In this document: piece after piece, positions 1 through 6,572 of the stretch | Numbering within the stretch: position 1 is the first letter of the stretch | Layout: each line of letters starts with the position of its first letter | Assembly: GCA_964561705.1 (NCBI GenBank) | Contig: CAZLQJ010000029.1 | Coordinates: forward strand, 1-19,856 | From: HGM12587 sp964561705 | Lineage (GTDB): Bacteria > Bacillota > Clostridia > Lachnospirales > Lachnospiraceae | Reading direction: 5' to 3' | Length of the DNA stretch: 19,856 bases | The notes under the pieces: generated by a model | Told to the model about the DNA's origin: nothing | What the model saw: the letters and a program-made list of their open reading frames with translations, nothing else | The model's database searches: none | Translations under genes and position numbers: made by a program

Positions 1-54
1 TGTTGAAAGAGATTGGAAAAACGTAAAAATTTGATATGAAGTTTTGAAGGTATA

Positions 55-63
55 TGTTATAAT
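55..63 (+). promoter_or_regulatory. extended -10 promoter of the antiporter operon
   Basis: TG at 55-56, one base, then a perfect TATAAT at 58-63. There is no good -35 at 17 bp; a TTGATA lies at 31-36 but 21 bp away. Extended -10 promoters can work without a -35. Transcription would start near 69-71, inside the hairpin at 66-87. Confidence 0.55.
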
Positions 64-65
64 GG

Positions 66-95
66 GGATGATACGAAAGTATCATCCTTTTTTTT
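66..95 (+). terminator. intrinsic terminator hairpin, upstream of antiporter
   Basis: A perfect 9-bp stem (GGATGATAC 66-74 with GTATCATCC 79-87) closes a GAAA tetraloop and is followed by eight T at 88-95. This is a textbook Rho-independent terminator. It probably ends an upstream transcript whose gene lies outside the window. It overlaps the putative start site of the antiporter promoter, so it could also form at the very 5' end of that mRNA. Nothing else could be assigned in bases 1-54. Confidence 0.7.
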
Positions 96-130
96 CTATA
101 AATTTATCCCCCAGAATAAGGAGAATACAG

Positions 131-1732
131 TTGAATATTACGATTTTTTTGGTAGCATGTGTGATCTTACTATGTGTATTTGTGGAAAAATTTTCTGACC
201 GGATTGGAATTCCGGCATTGATTTTTTTCATGTTCATTGGAATGCTGTTTGGCAGTGATGGTATTTTAAAAATTCCATTTGATGACTTCAAACTTGCAGA
301 AAACATTTGCTCGATTGCATTGATCTTTATCATGTTTTATGGTGGTTTCAATACAAAATGGAAGGCTGCAAGGTCCGTTGCCGGGAAATCAGTGCTTTTG
401 TCAACGGTAGGTGTTGTGGCAACAGCCTGTATTACCATGCTGTTATGCAAGGTTTTTTTGCAAATTTCATGGGCAGAGAGTTTGTTGATCGGTGCCGTAT
501 TATCTTCAACGGATGCGGCCAGCGTATTTGCGATTTTAAGAAAAAATAAGTTGAATCTGAAAGATGGTACTGCTTCTATTTTGGAAGTGGAAAGCGGTAG
601 TAATGATCCGGTATCTTATATGTTGACCATTGTGGCGGTTAGCGTGGTAAATACCGGAGGATTTGGTAATGTGTTTGGAATGATCGCTCTTCAGCTGATC
701 TTAGGGGTTGCAATCGGGCTCATTCTTGCAAAGATTACATTGCATTTTTTGGTGAATACAAAACTGGTTTCTGAGGGTCTTGAAACAATCTACATGATCG
801 CGGCAGTTATGATCTGCTATGCAGTCACTGCTTATTTTGGTGGAAATGCATACCTGAGTGTGTATTTATTTGGTATTTATATTGGAAATCAAAATGTGAA
901 AAAAAAGGGAGAAATCATTCCGTTTTTTGATGGTGTGACAAGTCTTGCACAGATTTTGATCTTCTTTTTGATCGGCTTGCTGACATTTCCTCATCAAATG
1001 CCTCAAATCATCCCTACGGCGCTTGCAATTACTGCATTTTTGACATTGATTGCAAGACCGGTTACGGTATTTTTGCTTTTAAAGCCATTCAAATGTAGTT
1101 GGAATCAATGTTTGCTCATTGCATGGGCGGGACTTCGAGGAGCTTCTTCTTCGGTATTTGCGATCATGGCGGTGGCAGCCGGTGTATCGATGAAGCAGGA
1201 ATTGTTCCATATTGTATTCATGGTTTCGCTGTTTTCTGTAGCGATTCAGGGGACTTTTTTACCGAATATAGCAAAGAAACTGGATATGGTGGATGCGCGT
1301 TCGGATGTACGAAAAACGTTCAATGATTACCAGGAAGAAGTTGCATTTCAGTTGATGAAGATGCATATTCCAGAGGAACATAACTGGGCAAACCGAATGA
1401 TTAAAGATGTGAATATGCCGTCCGGGTCTTTGGCATTGATGATTAAAAGGGGCAAGGAAAGCATCATTACTAAGGGGAATACCTTAATCTTACCAGGGGA
1501 TGATATTATTTTAAGCGTTACACCGTATAATCCGGGAGACAGCGAAAAATTACAGGAACGGATCATTGAGAAAGAGGACAGTTGGTGCAACAAAACCATT
1601 GGGGAATTAAAACTTTCAAAAAATAAACTGATTGCTATGGTCATTAGAAATAATCAGCCGATCATTCCAGATGGAAAAACAAAGATTTTGGAAAATGATG
1701 TGGTGGTATTTATTTCTGTCAAAGGTGCCTGA
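131..1732 (+). CDS. CPA1-family K+(Na+)/H+ antiporter with two RCK_C domains
   Basis: Integral membrane cation/proton antiporter that exchanges cytoplasmic K+ or Na+ for protons, for pH and osmotic balance. The TTG at 131 is chosen as start (533 residues) because AAGGAG at 118-123 sits 7 nt upstream; the longer in-frame ATG at 44 lies before the promoter -10 and hairpin. Residues 1-385 form about a dozen hydrophobic helices with family motifs: TDAASVF 127-133, ESGSNDP 154-160 (ion-site Asn-Asp) and GLRGASS 334-340. The soluble tail carries two TrkA-C (RCK_C) folds, about 403-466 and 481-531. E. coli NhaP2/CvrA has the same transporter plus TrkA-C layout, and RCK_C domains of S. aureus CpaA bind c-di-AMP. 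Cation choice cannot be read from sequence. The helicase follows 17 bp downstream in the same operon. Confidence 0.9.
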   Translation: MNITIFLVACVILLCVFVEKFSDRIGIPALIFFMFIGMLFGSDGILKIPFDDFKLAENICSIALIFIMFYGGFNTKWKAARSVAGKSVLLSTVGVVATACITMLLCKVFLQISWAESLLIGAVLSSTDAASVFAILRKNKLNLKDGTASILEVESGSNDPVSYMLTIVAVSVVNTGGFGNVFGMIALQLILGVAIGLILAKITLHFLVNTKLVSEGLETIYMIAAVMICYAVTAYFGGNAYLSVYLFGIYIGNQNVKKKGEIIPFFDGVTSLAQILIFFLIGLLTFPHQMPQIIPTALAITAFLTLIARPVTVFLLLKPFKCSWNQCLLIAWAGLRGASSSVFAIMAVAAGVSMKQELFHIVFMVSLFSVAIQGTFLPNIAKKLDMVDARSDVRKTFNDYQEEVAFQLMKMHIPEEHNWANRMIKDVNMPSGSLALMIKRGKESIITKGNTLILPGDDIILSVTPYNPGDSEKLQERIIEKEDSWCNKTIGELKLSKNKLIAMVIRNNQPIIPDGKTKILENDVVVFISVKGA

Positions 1733-1749
1733 GCGATCGAGGAGATAAA

Positions 1750-3624
1750 ATGGGAGAAAACTTTAATGAGGGACAGCGTAAAGCTGTAGAACATTTTAAA
1801 GGTCCGGCACTTGTGTTGGCGGGACCCGGAAGCGGCAAAACCCGCGTGATCACATATAGAACCAAGTATCTGATTGAGCATTATGGCGTGGATCCGTCCA
1901 ATATTCTGGTCATTACTTTTACAAAAGCAGCAGCGATGGAAATGAAGCAGCGGTTTTGCAATATGACAGACAGAAAATATGTGACAGTGAATTTCGGCAC
2001 ATTTCATGCAGTATTTTTTGGAATTTTACGACACGCTTATGGATATTCTGCAGATAACATCATTAAGGATGAGCAGAGAAATCGCTTTTTTAGGGAAGAA
2101 ATCTCCCATATGGATCTGGAGATTGAGGATGAAGCAGAATTTATTCAAAATATTGTCGGGGAGATCAGCCGTGTAAAGAATGAGCGCAGGAATATTTCAG
2201 AATATGAGGCCCTTTCCTGTGATACAAAGTCATTCCGCCGTCTGTTTGAGAAATATGACCGCTTGCTGAGAAGGCAGAATCAGATCGATTTTGATGATAT
2301 GCTGGTCTATACCTATGAATTATTATCTCAGAGAAAAGACATTTTGCGGGCTTGGCAAAATAAATTTCAATATATTTTGATTGATGAAACCCAGGATATG
2401 AATCAGCTGCAGTATGATATCGTACGGCTGCTTGCGGCACCGAAAGATAACCTTTTCATGGTAGGGGATGATGATCAGTCCATTTACCGGTTTCGTGGCG
2501 CCAGACCGGAAATCATGTTGGGATTTCAGAAGGACTATCCCAAGGCCGTTCAGATCCTCTTAGATACCAATTATCGTTCCCGAAAACAGATTGTGGAGTC
2601 GGCCATTAAGGTGATCAACCATAATGAGGAACGGTTTTTAAAAGAGATCAAAGCTTCACGGCCGGAGGGAACACCGGTGGTTACAGCTGTTTTCCGTACG
2701 CAGAAGGATGAATATGACTGTATGATTGAAAAAATCCTGTATTATCATAAACAGGGTGGCGCCTATCGGGATGTTGCTGTTTTATGCCGGACCAACCGTC
2801 AGCCGGGGGCTTTTGCGGAAAAATTGATGGAATATAACATTCCTTTTCAGATGAAGGATGCAGTTCCAAATATCTATGATCATTGGATTGCAAAAAATAT
2901 TATGACCTATTTAAAATTGGGAAATGGATCCAGAAAACGCAGTGATCTTTTGCAGGTGCTGAACAAGCCTTTGCGCTATATCAGCAGGGAATGTCTGGAA
3001 GATGAGATTATCAGCTGGGATGTGATGCTACAGTATTATGAAGAAAAGCCGTGGATGTGTGACCGCATTGAAACCTTGGAGCATGATTTGAAAATGTTGA
3101 AAAATATGAAACTGTATGGTGCCATCCATTATATTCGCCATGTGATTGGTTATGAGCAGTATTTAAGAGATTATGCATTGGATCATAAACTGAAGGTGGA
3201 GGAACTTTTAGAGGTTTTAGAGGAAATTCAGGAGTCAGCAAAGGAATATGAGACGCTGGAGGAATGGAAAAAGCATATTGAAGCGTATACTGCAAATTTG
3301 GAAAAGCAGCAGAGGGCAAGAGAAGGTCAGGATGGAGTGATCATCTGTACGATGCATTCCAGCAAAGGATTGGAATTTCCGATCGTATTTATTCCGGAGG
3401 CGAATGAAGGCATTACACCTTATCAGAAAGCGGTTATGAAAGAAGAAATCGAGGAAGAACGAAGACTGTTTTATGTTGCCATGACAAGAGCCAAGGAGCT
3501 TTTGTATGTATTTTCATTGAAAGAAAGGTTTCACAAACCTTTGGAAATTTCCAGATTTGTAGGAGAATTTACAGAGCAGGAAGAAGAAAAGAAACGAACA
3601 GAAAAATCCCGTCCGGCCATATAG
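1750..3624 (+). CDS. UvrD/Rep-type superfamily 1 DNA helicase
   Basis: ATP-dependent 3'-5' DNA helicase of the UvrD/Rep/PcrA family, acting in the cytoplasm in repair or replication restart. The helicase motifs are intact: Walker A AGPGSGKT 24-31, motif II IDETQD 211-216, motif III GDDDQSIYRFRGA 239-251, motif IV NYRS 274-277, motif V TMHSSKGLEF 534-543 and motif VI VAMTRAKE 576-583. At 624 residues it is about 100 shorter than PcrA/UvrD and ends soon after motif VI, so it lacks the C-terminal extension that contacts RNA polymerase in PcrA. It is therefore probably a second, specialised paralogue rather than the housekeeping pcrA. Start ATG 1750 follows GAGGAG (1739-1744). It is expressed from the antiporter promoter; no functional link between the two is evident. 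Confidence 0.93.
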   Translation: MGENFNEGQRKAVEHFKGPALVLAGPGSGKTRVITYRTKYLIEHYGVDPSNILVITFTKAAAMEMKQRFCNMTDRKYVTVNFGTFHAVFFGILRHAYGYSADNIIKDEQRNRFFREEISHMDLEIEDEAEFIQNIVGEISRVKNERRNISEYEALSCDTKSFRRLFEKYDRLLRRQNQIDFDDMLVYTYELLSQRKDILRAWQNKFQYILIDETQDMNQLQYDIVRLLAAPKDNLFMVGDDDQSIYRFRGARPEIMLGFQKDYPKAVQILLDTNYRSRKQIVESAIKVINHNEERFLKEIKASRPEGTPVVTAVFRTQKDEYDCMIEKILYYHKQGGAYRDVAVLCRTNRQPGAFAEKLMEYNIPFQMKDAVPNIYDHWIAKNIMTYLKLGNGSRKRSDLLQVLNKPLRYISRECLEDEIISWDVMLQYYEEKPWMCDRIETLEHDLKMLKNMKLYGAIHYIRHVIGYEQYLRDYALDHKLKVEELLEVLEEIQESAKEYETLEEWKKHIEAYTANLEKQQRAREGQDGVIICTMHSSKGLEFPIVFIPEANEGITPYQKAVMKEEIEEERRLFYVAMTRAKELLYVFSLKERFHKPLEISRFVGEFTEQEEEKKRTEKSRPAI

Positions 3625-3641
3625 GGCTGAACGGGATTTTT
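3602..3641. terminator. bidirectional terminator between helicase and DUF1292 gene
   Basis: An 11-bp perfect inverted repeat, AAAAATCCCGT at 3602-3612 and ACGGGATTTTT at 3631-3641, with A-run and T-run at its ends, so it can terminate both strands. The helicase stop codon (3622-3624) lies in the loop. The convergent DUF1292 gene ends at 3651. Confidence 0.85.
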
Positions 3642-3650
3642 AGAATTTGA

Positions 3651-3992
3651 TTATTCGCTTCCGAGATCTTCTTCGTACTGCAATTCGTCTAACATTTCAT
3701 CAAAACGATCAGCAGCGATTTCATACTCATCATCACTTTCAATGTTTTCCAGGGAAGGACCGTTATCTGTTACGGTATAGCGGTATAAGTAAACTTCGCT
3801 TCCGTCAGCTTCGCCTTCGTCTGTCAGCGGAAGAAGTGCAATGTAATCTCTGCCGCCGGCTTCATAGATCGTAAGAATCGCACATTCTACAACGCTTCCG
3901 TCGTCCATGTTTACGGTAACGGTAATATCACTTGTTCCGCAGGTGCTGCAATCGCCTTCGCAGTTTCCGCAGCTTTCAGTTCTTTCTGCCAT
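3651..3992 (-). CDS. DUF1292 family protein with N-terminal CX2CX3CX2C motif
   Basis: Small acidic protein of 113 residues, family DUF1292 (YrzB-like), widespread in Firmicutes with no established biochemical role. The ATG at 3992 is chosen because GAGGA lies about 8 nt upstream; an in-frame TTG at 4028 has no ribosome binding site. Residues 20-105 form the DUF1292 core (ITVTVNMDDGSVVECAIL, then DYIALLPL and EVYLYRY), predicted as beta strands, with a very acidic C-terminus. Before the core is a four-cysteine motif at C8, C11, C15 and C18, which suggests a zinc or iron-sulfur site or a redox pair; this is inference. There is no signal peptide or membrane segment. It is transcribed alone, convergent with the helicase gene and divergent from ydcF. 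Confidence 0.88.
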   Translation of the reverse strand: MAERTESCGNCEGDCSTCGTSDITVTVNMDDGSVVECAILTIYEAGGRDYIALLPLTDEGEADGSEVYLYRYTVTDNGPSLENIESDDEYEIAADRFDEMLDELQYEEDLGSE

Positions 3993-4021
3993 ATATCTGT
4001 CCTCAAACTTTCTTAATTTTG

Positions 4022-4055
4022 CGGGCAAGGCCCGGTAATATCGGAAAAATCCGAT
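4022..4055 (-). other. two small stem-loops in the DUF1292 mRNA leader
   Basis: On the minus strand, between promoter and start codon, are two short perfect inverted repeats: ATCGGA/TCCGAT with a 4-base loop (4040-4055), and CGGGC/GCCCG with a 3-base loop (4022-4034). They would form consecutive hairpins in the 5' leader. No T-run follows, so a terminator is unlikely; mRNA stabilisation or weak control is possible. Confidence 0.4.
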
Positions 4056-4074
4056 GATGGTCTACAAGTAATCT

Positions 4075-4103
4075 ATCATACTTCGGAAACACTTACAAGG
4101 TAA
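4075..4103 (-). promoter_or_regulatory. possible promoter of the DUF1292 gene
   Basis: Read on the minus strand: TTACCT (4103-4098), 17 bp, TATGAT (4080-4075). The -10 is good and the -35 weak. The start site would lie near 4068, giving a leader of about 75 nt. Confidence 0.4.
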
Positions 4104-4110
4104 AAATCCA

Positions 4111-4139
4111 TTGACGGAAAAATTTTTTTATAATACCAT
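4111..4139 (+). promoter_or_regulatory. promoter of ydcF-like gene
   Basis: TTGACG at 4111-4116, 17 bp, TACCAT at 4134-4139. A perfect TATAAT also occurs at 4129-4134 but is only 12 bp from this -35, so either box may be used. Transcription would start just before the ribosome binding site. Confidence 0.55.
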
Positions 4140-4160
4140 AAAAGCGTTAGGAGAATGCGT

Positions 4161-4739
4161 ATGACCGGATTTTTAGAAGAGCTGACAAATTTTATATTTT
4201 TAGAGGATGAACCTCAAAGTGCAGATGTGATTTTTGTGCCGGGATCAGAAGAAACAGACCTCGCAAAAAAGGCTGCAAAACTCTATCTGGAAGGTTATGC
4301 CCCGCTTTTGGTGCCTTCCGGAAAATATGCCAAATGGACCGGGCATCCTCTGGACAATGCATTTGAAACAGAGAGTGATCAGTTTGCAGATCTGATGAGG
4401 AAGGCGGGGGTGCCGAAAGAAGCAATCCTAAAGGAACGTCAGGCAACTTATACTTATGAAAATGCCATTTATACAAAACAGCTTCTGGAAAAACGAAAGA
4501 TCAATGTCAAAAGGGCAATTTTATGTTGTCAGGCATATCATGCCAGAAGATGCAAACTTTATTATCAGATATTATTTCCGGACACTGAACTTTTGGTATG
4601 TCCGGTGGAAACCAAAGGAATTACGAGGAGTAACTGGTATCGAAGAAAGGAAAGTATCGAGCTTGTACTTGGAGAAATTGAAAAGTGCGGTAGCCAGTTT
4701 CACCAGATCGTAGCAGAATATGGTGCATTAGAAAATTAG
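4161..4739 (+). CDS. YdcF/SanA-like DUF218 family protein
   Basis: DUF218 (YdcF/SanA-like) protein of 192 residues. E. coli YdcF binds S-adenosylmethionine and SanA affects envelope permeability, but the family's reaction is not settled. Visible family features: ADVIFVPGS 21-29 as the first strand and glycine turn, VPSGKYAKW 51-59, conserved acidic patch E71/D73 before a helix, TYTYENA 96-102 (conserved Thr and Asn) and CCQAYHARR 122-130. There is no membrane helix, unlike SanA-type members, so it should be cytoplasmic. ATG 4161 is preferred over the in-frame ATG 4155 because AGGAG (4149-4153) lies 7 nt from the former and only 1 nt from the latter. It is transcribed alone and converges with luxS. 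Confidence 0.87.
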   Translation: MTGFLEELTNFIFLEDEPQSADVIFVPGSEETDLAKKAAKLYLEGYAPLLVPSGKYAKWTGHPLDNAFETESDQFADLMRKAGVPKEAILKERQATYTYENAIYTKQLLEKRKINVKRAILCCQAYHARRCKLYYQILFPDTELLVCPVETKGITRSNWYRRKESIELVLGEIEKCGSQFHQIVAEYGALEN

Positions 4740-4741
4740 AG

Positions 4742-4776
4742 AAGACCTGCTTCAGAAATGACTGAGAGCAGGTCTT
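4742..4776. terminator. shared hairpin between ydcF-like gene and luxS
   Basis: Perfect 10-bp inverted repeat, AAGACCTGCT at 4742-4751 and AGCAGGTCTT at 4767-4776, between the convergent stop codons. The T-run is short on both strands, so efficiency may be modest. Confidence 0.65.
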
Positions 4777-4780
4777 TGAA

Positions 4781-5260
4781 CTATTCCGGATAAATCAACC
4801 GGTCTTCTTTGATATTATAGAGAACTTCTTCTAAATATTTTTTGGCAAGGTAGTTTGCCATACCAAGATTCATATCCAGATAGTTTCCGCAGTCTTTTGC
4901 GGAGGCGCCGGGAACTTCGTCTTTAAAATCCCGGATAAATTCCCACATTTCAATCATCAGAGGAACAATGTCTTTGGAATCGTAGTCGCCTGCCAGCAGG
5001 AGGTAAAATCCTGTACGGCATCCCATAGGTCCAAAATAAATGGTTTTAGGCCCAAAATCTGCATGATTACGCAGAAAAGTAGCAGCCAGATGTTCAATGG
5101 TATGCATTTCCGCTGTATTCATAACCGGCTCCTCGTTAGGACTGGTCATACGCAGATCAAAGGTCGTGATGATCTCGCCGCCCACAGGGTCTTTTCTGGA
5201 AACGTAAACTCCCGGCTGTAATTTTATATGATCAATGGTAAAACTGGTGATCTTTTTCAT
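4781..5260 (-). CDS. luxS: S-ribosylhomocysteine lyase LuxS
   Basis: Cleaves S-ribosylhomocysteine to homocysteine and 4,5-dihydroxy-2,3-pentanedione, the precursor of autoinducer-2, in the activated methyl cycle of the cytoplasm. At 159 residues it is the family's usual length. All key residues are present: metal ligands H53 and H57 with E56 in the HTIEH motif, catalytic C81 in GPMGCRTGFY, and metal ligand C124 in KDCGNYLD. The ATG follows a strong AGGAGG. It stands alone; the partner nucleosidase (mtn/pfs) and methionine genes are not adjacent. Its leader is short and no SAM or SAH riboswitch fold is apparent. Confidence 0.98.
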   Translation of the reverse strand: MKKITSFTIDHIKLQPGVYVSRKDPVGGEIITTFDLRMTSPNEEPVMNTAEMHTIEHLAATFLRNHADFGPKTIYFGPMGCRTGFYLLLAGDYDSKDIVPLMIEMWEFIRDFKDEVPGASAKDCGNYLDMNLGMANYLAKKYLEEVLYNIKEDRLIYPE

Positions 5261-5291
5261 AGAAACCTCCTAAATATATTTATCTTCTCTC

Positions 5292-5320
5292 ATTTTAACA
5301 GACGGCGGAAGTTTCGTCCA
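5292..5320 (-). promoter_or_regulatory. promoter of luxS
   Basis: Minus strand: TGGACG (5320-5315), 17 bp, TAAAAT (5297-5292), with an upstream TG one base before the -10 (extended -10). This gives a leader of roughly 25 nt. Confidence 0.6.
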
Positions 5321-5384
5321 CAGGTGATTGAAAAGGATACGAAACTGTAAATGCCATAGAGAATGACTGGGAGTAAAAACACAA

Positions 5385-5411
5385 TTGACGAAGAGTGAAA
5401 AATTGTAAAAT
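5385..5411 (+). promoter_or_regulatory. possible promoter of the LRR-SLH pseudogene
   Basis: TTGACG at 5385-5390 and TAAAAT at 5406-5411, but the spacer is only 15 bp. If active, it would transcribe the broken surface-protein gene from just upstream of its ribosome binding site. Confidence 0.35.
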
Positions 5412-5448
5412 GAGGGTAATAATATTTGTACGGAAAAGGAGAAGGGAT

Positions 5449-6431
5449 ATGAAAAAATATTCCTATGCTCTATGGTATGATTACAATGAACAGATTAAAT
5501 CCGCTGAGATCCATGTGACAGGAGCCACGGATGTTTCCCGTTTGTTTTATGGATGTAAAAATATGACGAGCGTAGATTTGAGTGGCTTGGATACGTCAAA
5601 TATAACGAATATGAATCGTATGTTTTGTGACTGCAGCAGTCTGACAGATTTAGATGTAAGTGGATTTAATACCTCCAATGTAACGAAAATGAGTGGAATA
5701 TTTGTTGATTGCAAAAGTCTGAAGGAACTGGATCTGAGCAGCTTTGATATGTCAAAAGCAAAGGAAACCTCTAATTATATGATTAGTGGGTGTAATGGTT
5801 TAGAGAAATTCAAGACACCACGGAATTGCTCAGTTGAAGTTTATTTACCAGATGATGATTTATACACACATTGGGAAAAGGAAGATGGTACGTGGATCCA
5901 GTACAATTTGTCTATGATCGGGAACTCATGTCCGGTTTTGATGGAAAATTTACACCGGATTCTACCATGACCAGAGCCATGCTGGTTCAGACCTTATATC
6001 GTATGAATGGTACACCGCAGGTAACAGATTACAGCAAATATCTGGCATTTAAGGATGTCAAGGCAGATGACTGGTACAAAGATGCAGTGGCTTGGGCAGT
6101 GAATGAAAACATTACCACAGGAGACCCTGTGACCGGTAAATTTAATCCGAATGCAAGCGTAACCAGAGAACAGTTAGCTACATTCCTTTGCCGTTATACG
6201 GAATATACCGGAAAAGATGTGACTTTAAGCAAGGATATGAATGTCCTTTTAAACGGCTCTAATCCAAGCAGCTGGTCTGCAAAAGAATTTGCATGGGCCA
6301 TCGATCAGGGACTGATCGGCGGACTTCAGGAAACAGATGCAGCAGGAAATGTAAGCTACAATCTGGCACCAAGAGGAACCGCAACCAGAGCGCAGCTGGC
6401 AACGATCTTAAAGAGATATTGTGAAAAATAA
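5449..6431 (+). pseudogene. broken surface protein: BspA-like LRR domain then three SLH modules
   Basis: Two overlapping frames together encode one recognisable surface protein. Frame 1 (5449-5970) starts at ATG 5449 with AAGGAG 7 nt upstream and gives BspA/DUF285-type repeats of about 24 residues (MTSVDLSGLDTSNITNM, then LTDLDVSGFNTSNVTKM, then LKELDLSSFDMSKAKET). Near 5885 the homology moves to the -1 frame, which runs to 6431 and encodes three S-layer homology modules: WYVDPVQFVYDRELMSG onward, then AFKDVKADDWYKDAVAWAV, then a degenerate third ending in RATRAQLATILKRYCEK-like sequence. SLH modules anchor proteins to secondary cell-wall polymers. There is no signal peptide at the N-terminus, so export is also lost. 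The usual FxDV start of the first SLH is absent in both frames, pointing to a deletion at the junction. A sequencing error remains possible for the frame break alone. Confidence 0.8.
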
Positions 6432-6449
6432 GGAAGCATCAGAGAATAG

Positions 6450-6492
6450 AAGAGTCATTGTTTCGATGAAAACCATCGGAGCAATGGCTCTT
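6450..6492 (+). terminator. long nested stem-loop after the pseudogene
   Basis: Outer 11-bp stem AAGAGTCATTG (6450-6460) with CAATGGCTCTT (6482-6492), one G-T pair, enclosing a second 5-bp stem CGATG/CATCG (6464-6468, 6474-6478). Only two T follow, so termination is uncertain, but it lies between the pseudogene stop and the next promoter. Confidence 0.5.
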
Positions 6493-6494
6493 AC

Positions 6495-6523
6495 TTGCAT
6501 ATATATGTATAAATATATATAAT
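6495..6523 (+). promoter_or_regulatory. promoter of the phosphohexomutase gene
   Basis: TTGCAT at 6495-6500, 17 bp, perfect TATAAT at 6518-6523. It immediately follows the preceding hairpin, and the start site near 6530 gives a leader of about 43 nt. Confidence 0.75.
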
Positions 6524-6572
6524 GATTTTAGACGATTTGTTGCGAAATGTAAAAATACGAAGGAGCATAGAG

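Noticed and set aside
4129..4134. TATAAT as the sole -10 of the ydcF-like gene
   Set aside because: It is only 12 bp from TTGACG and has no other -35 at 16-18 bp; TACCAT at 4134 gives the correct 17-bp spacing.
5261..5394. SAM/SAH riboswitch upstream of luxS
   Set aside because: The predicted transcript start lies about 25 nt from the ATG and no conserved fold is visible.
5540..5790. Repeats in the LRR gene as a CRISPR or DNA repeat array
   Set aside because: They are imperfect coding repeats of about 72-75 bp encoding 24-25-residue leucine-rich units, with no identical repeats or unique spacers.
5870..5890. Programmed -1 ribosomal frameshift joining the LRR and SLH frames
   Set aside because: The run GGGAAAAGG looks slippery, but in the upstream frame it is read TGG GAA AAG, which does not fit the X XXY YYZ pattern, and no clear downstream stem follows at the right distance. 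Missing signal peptide and SLH start also favour decay.
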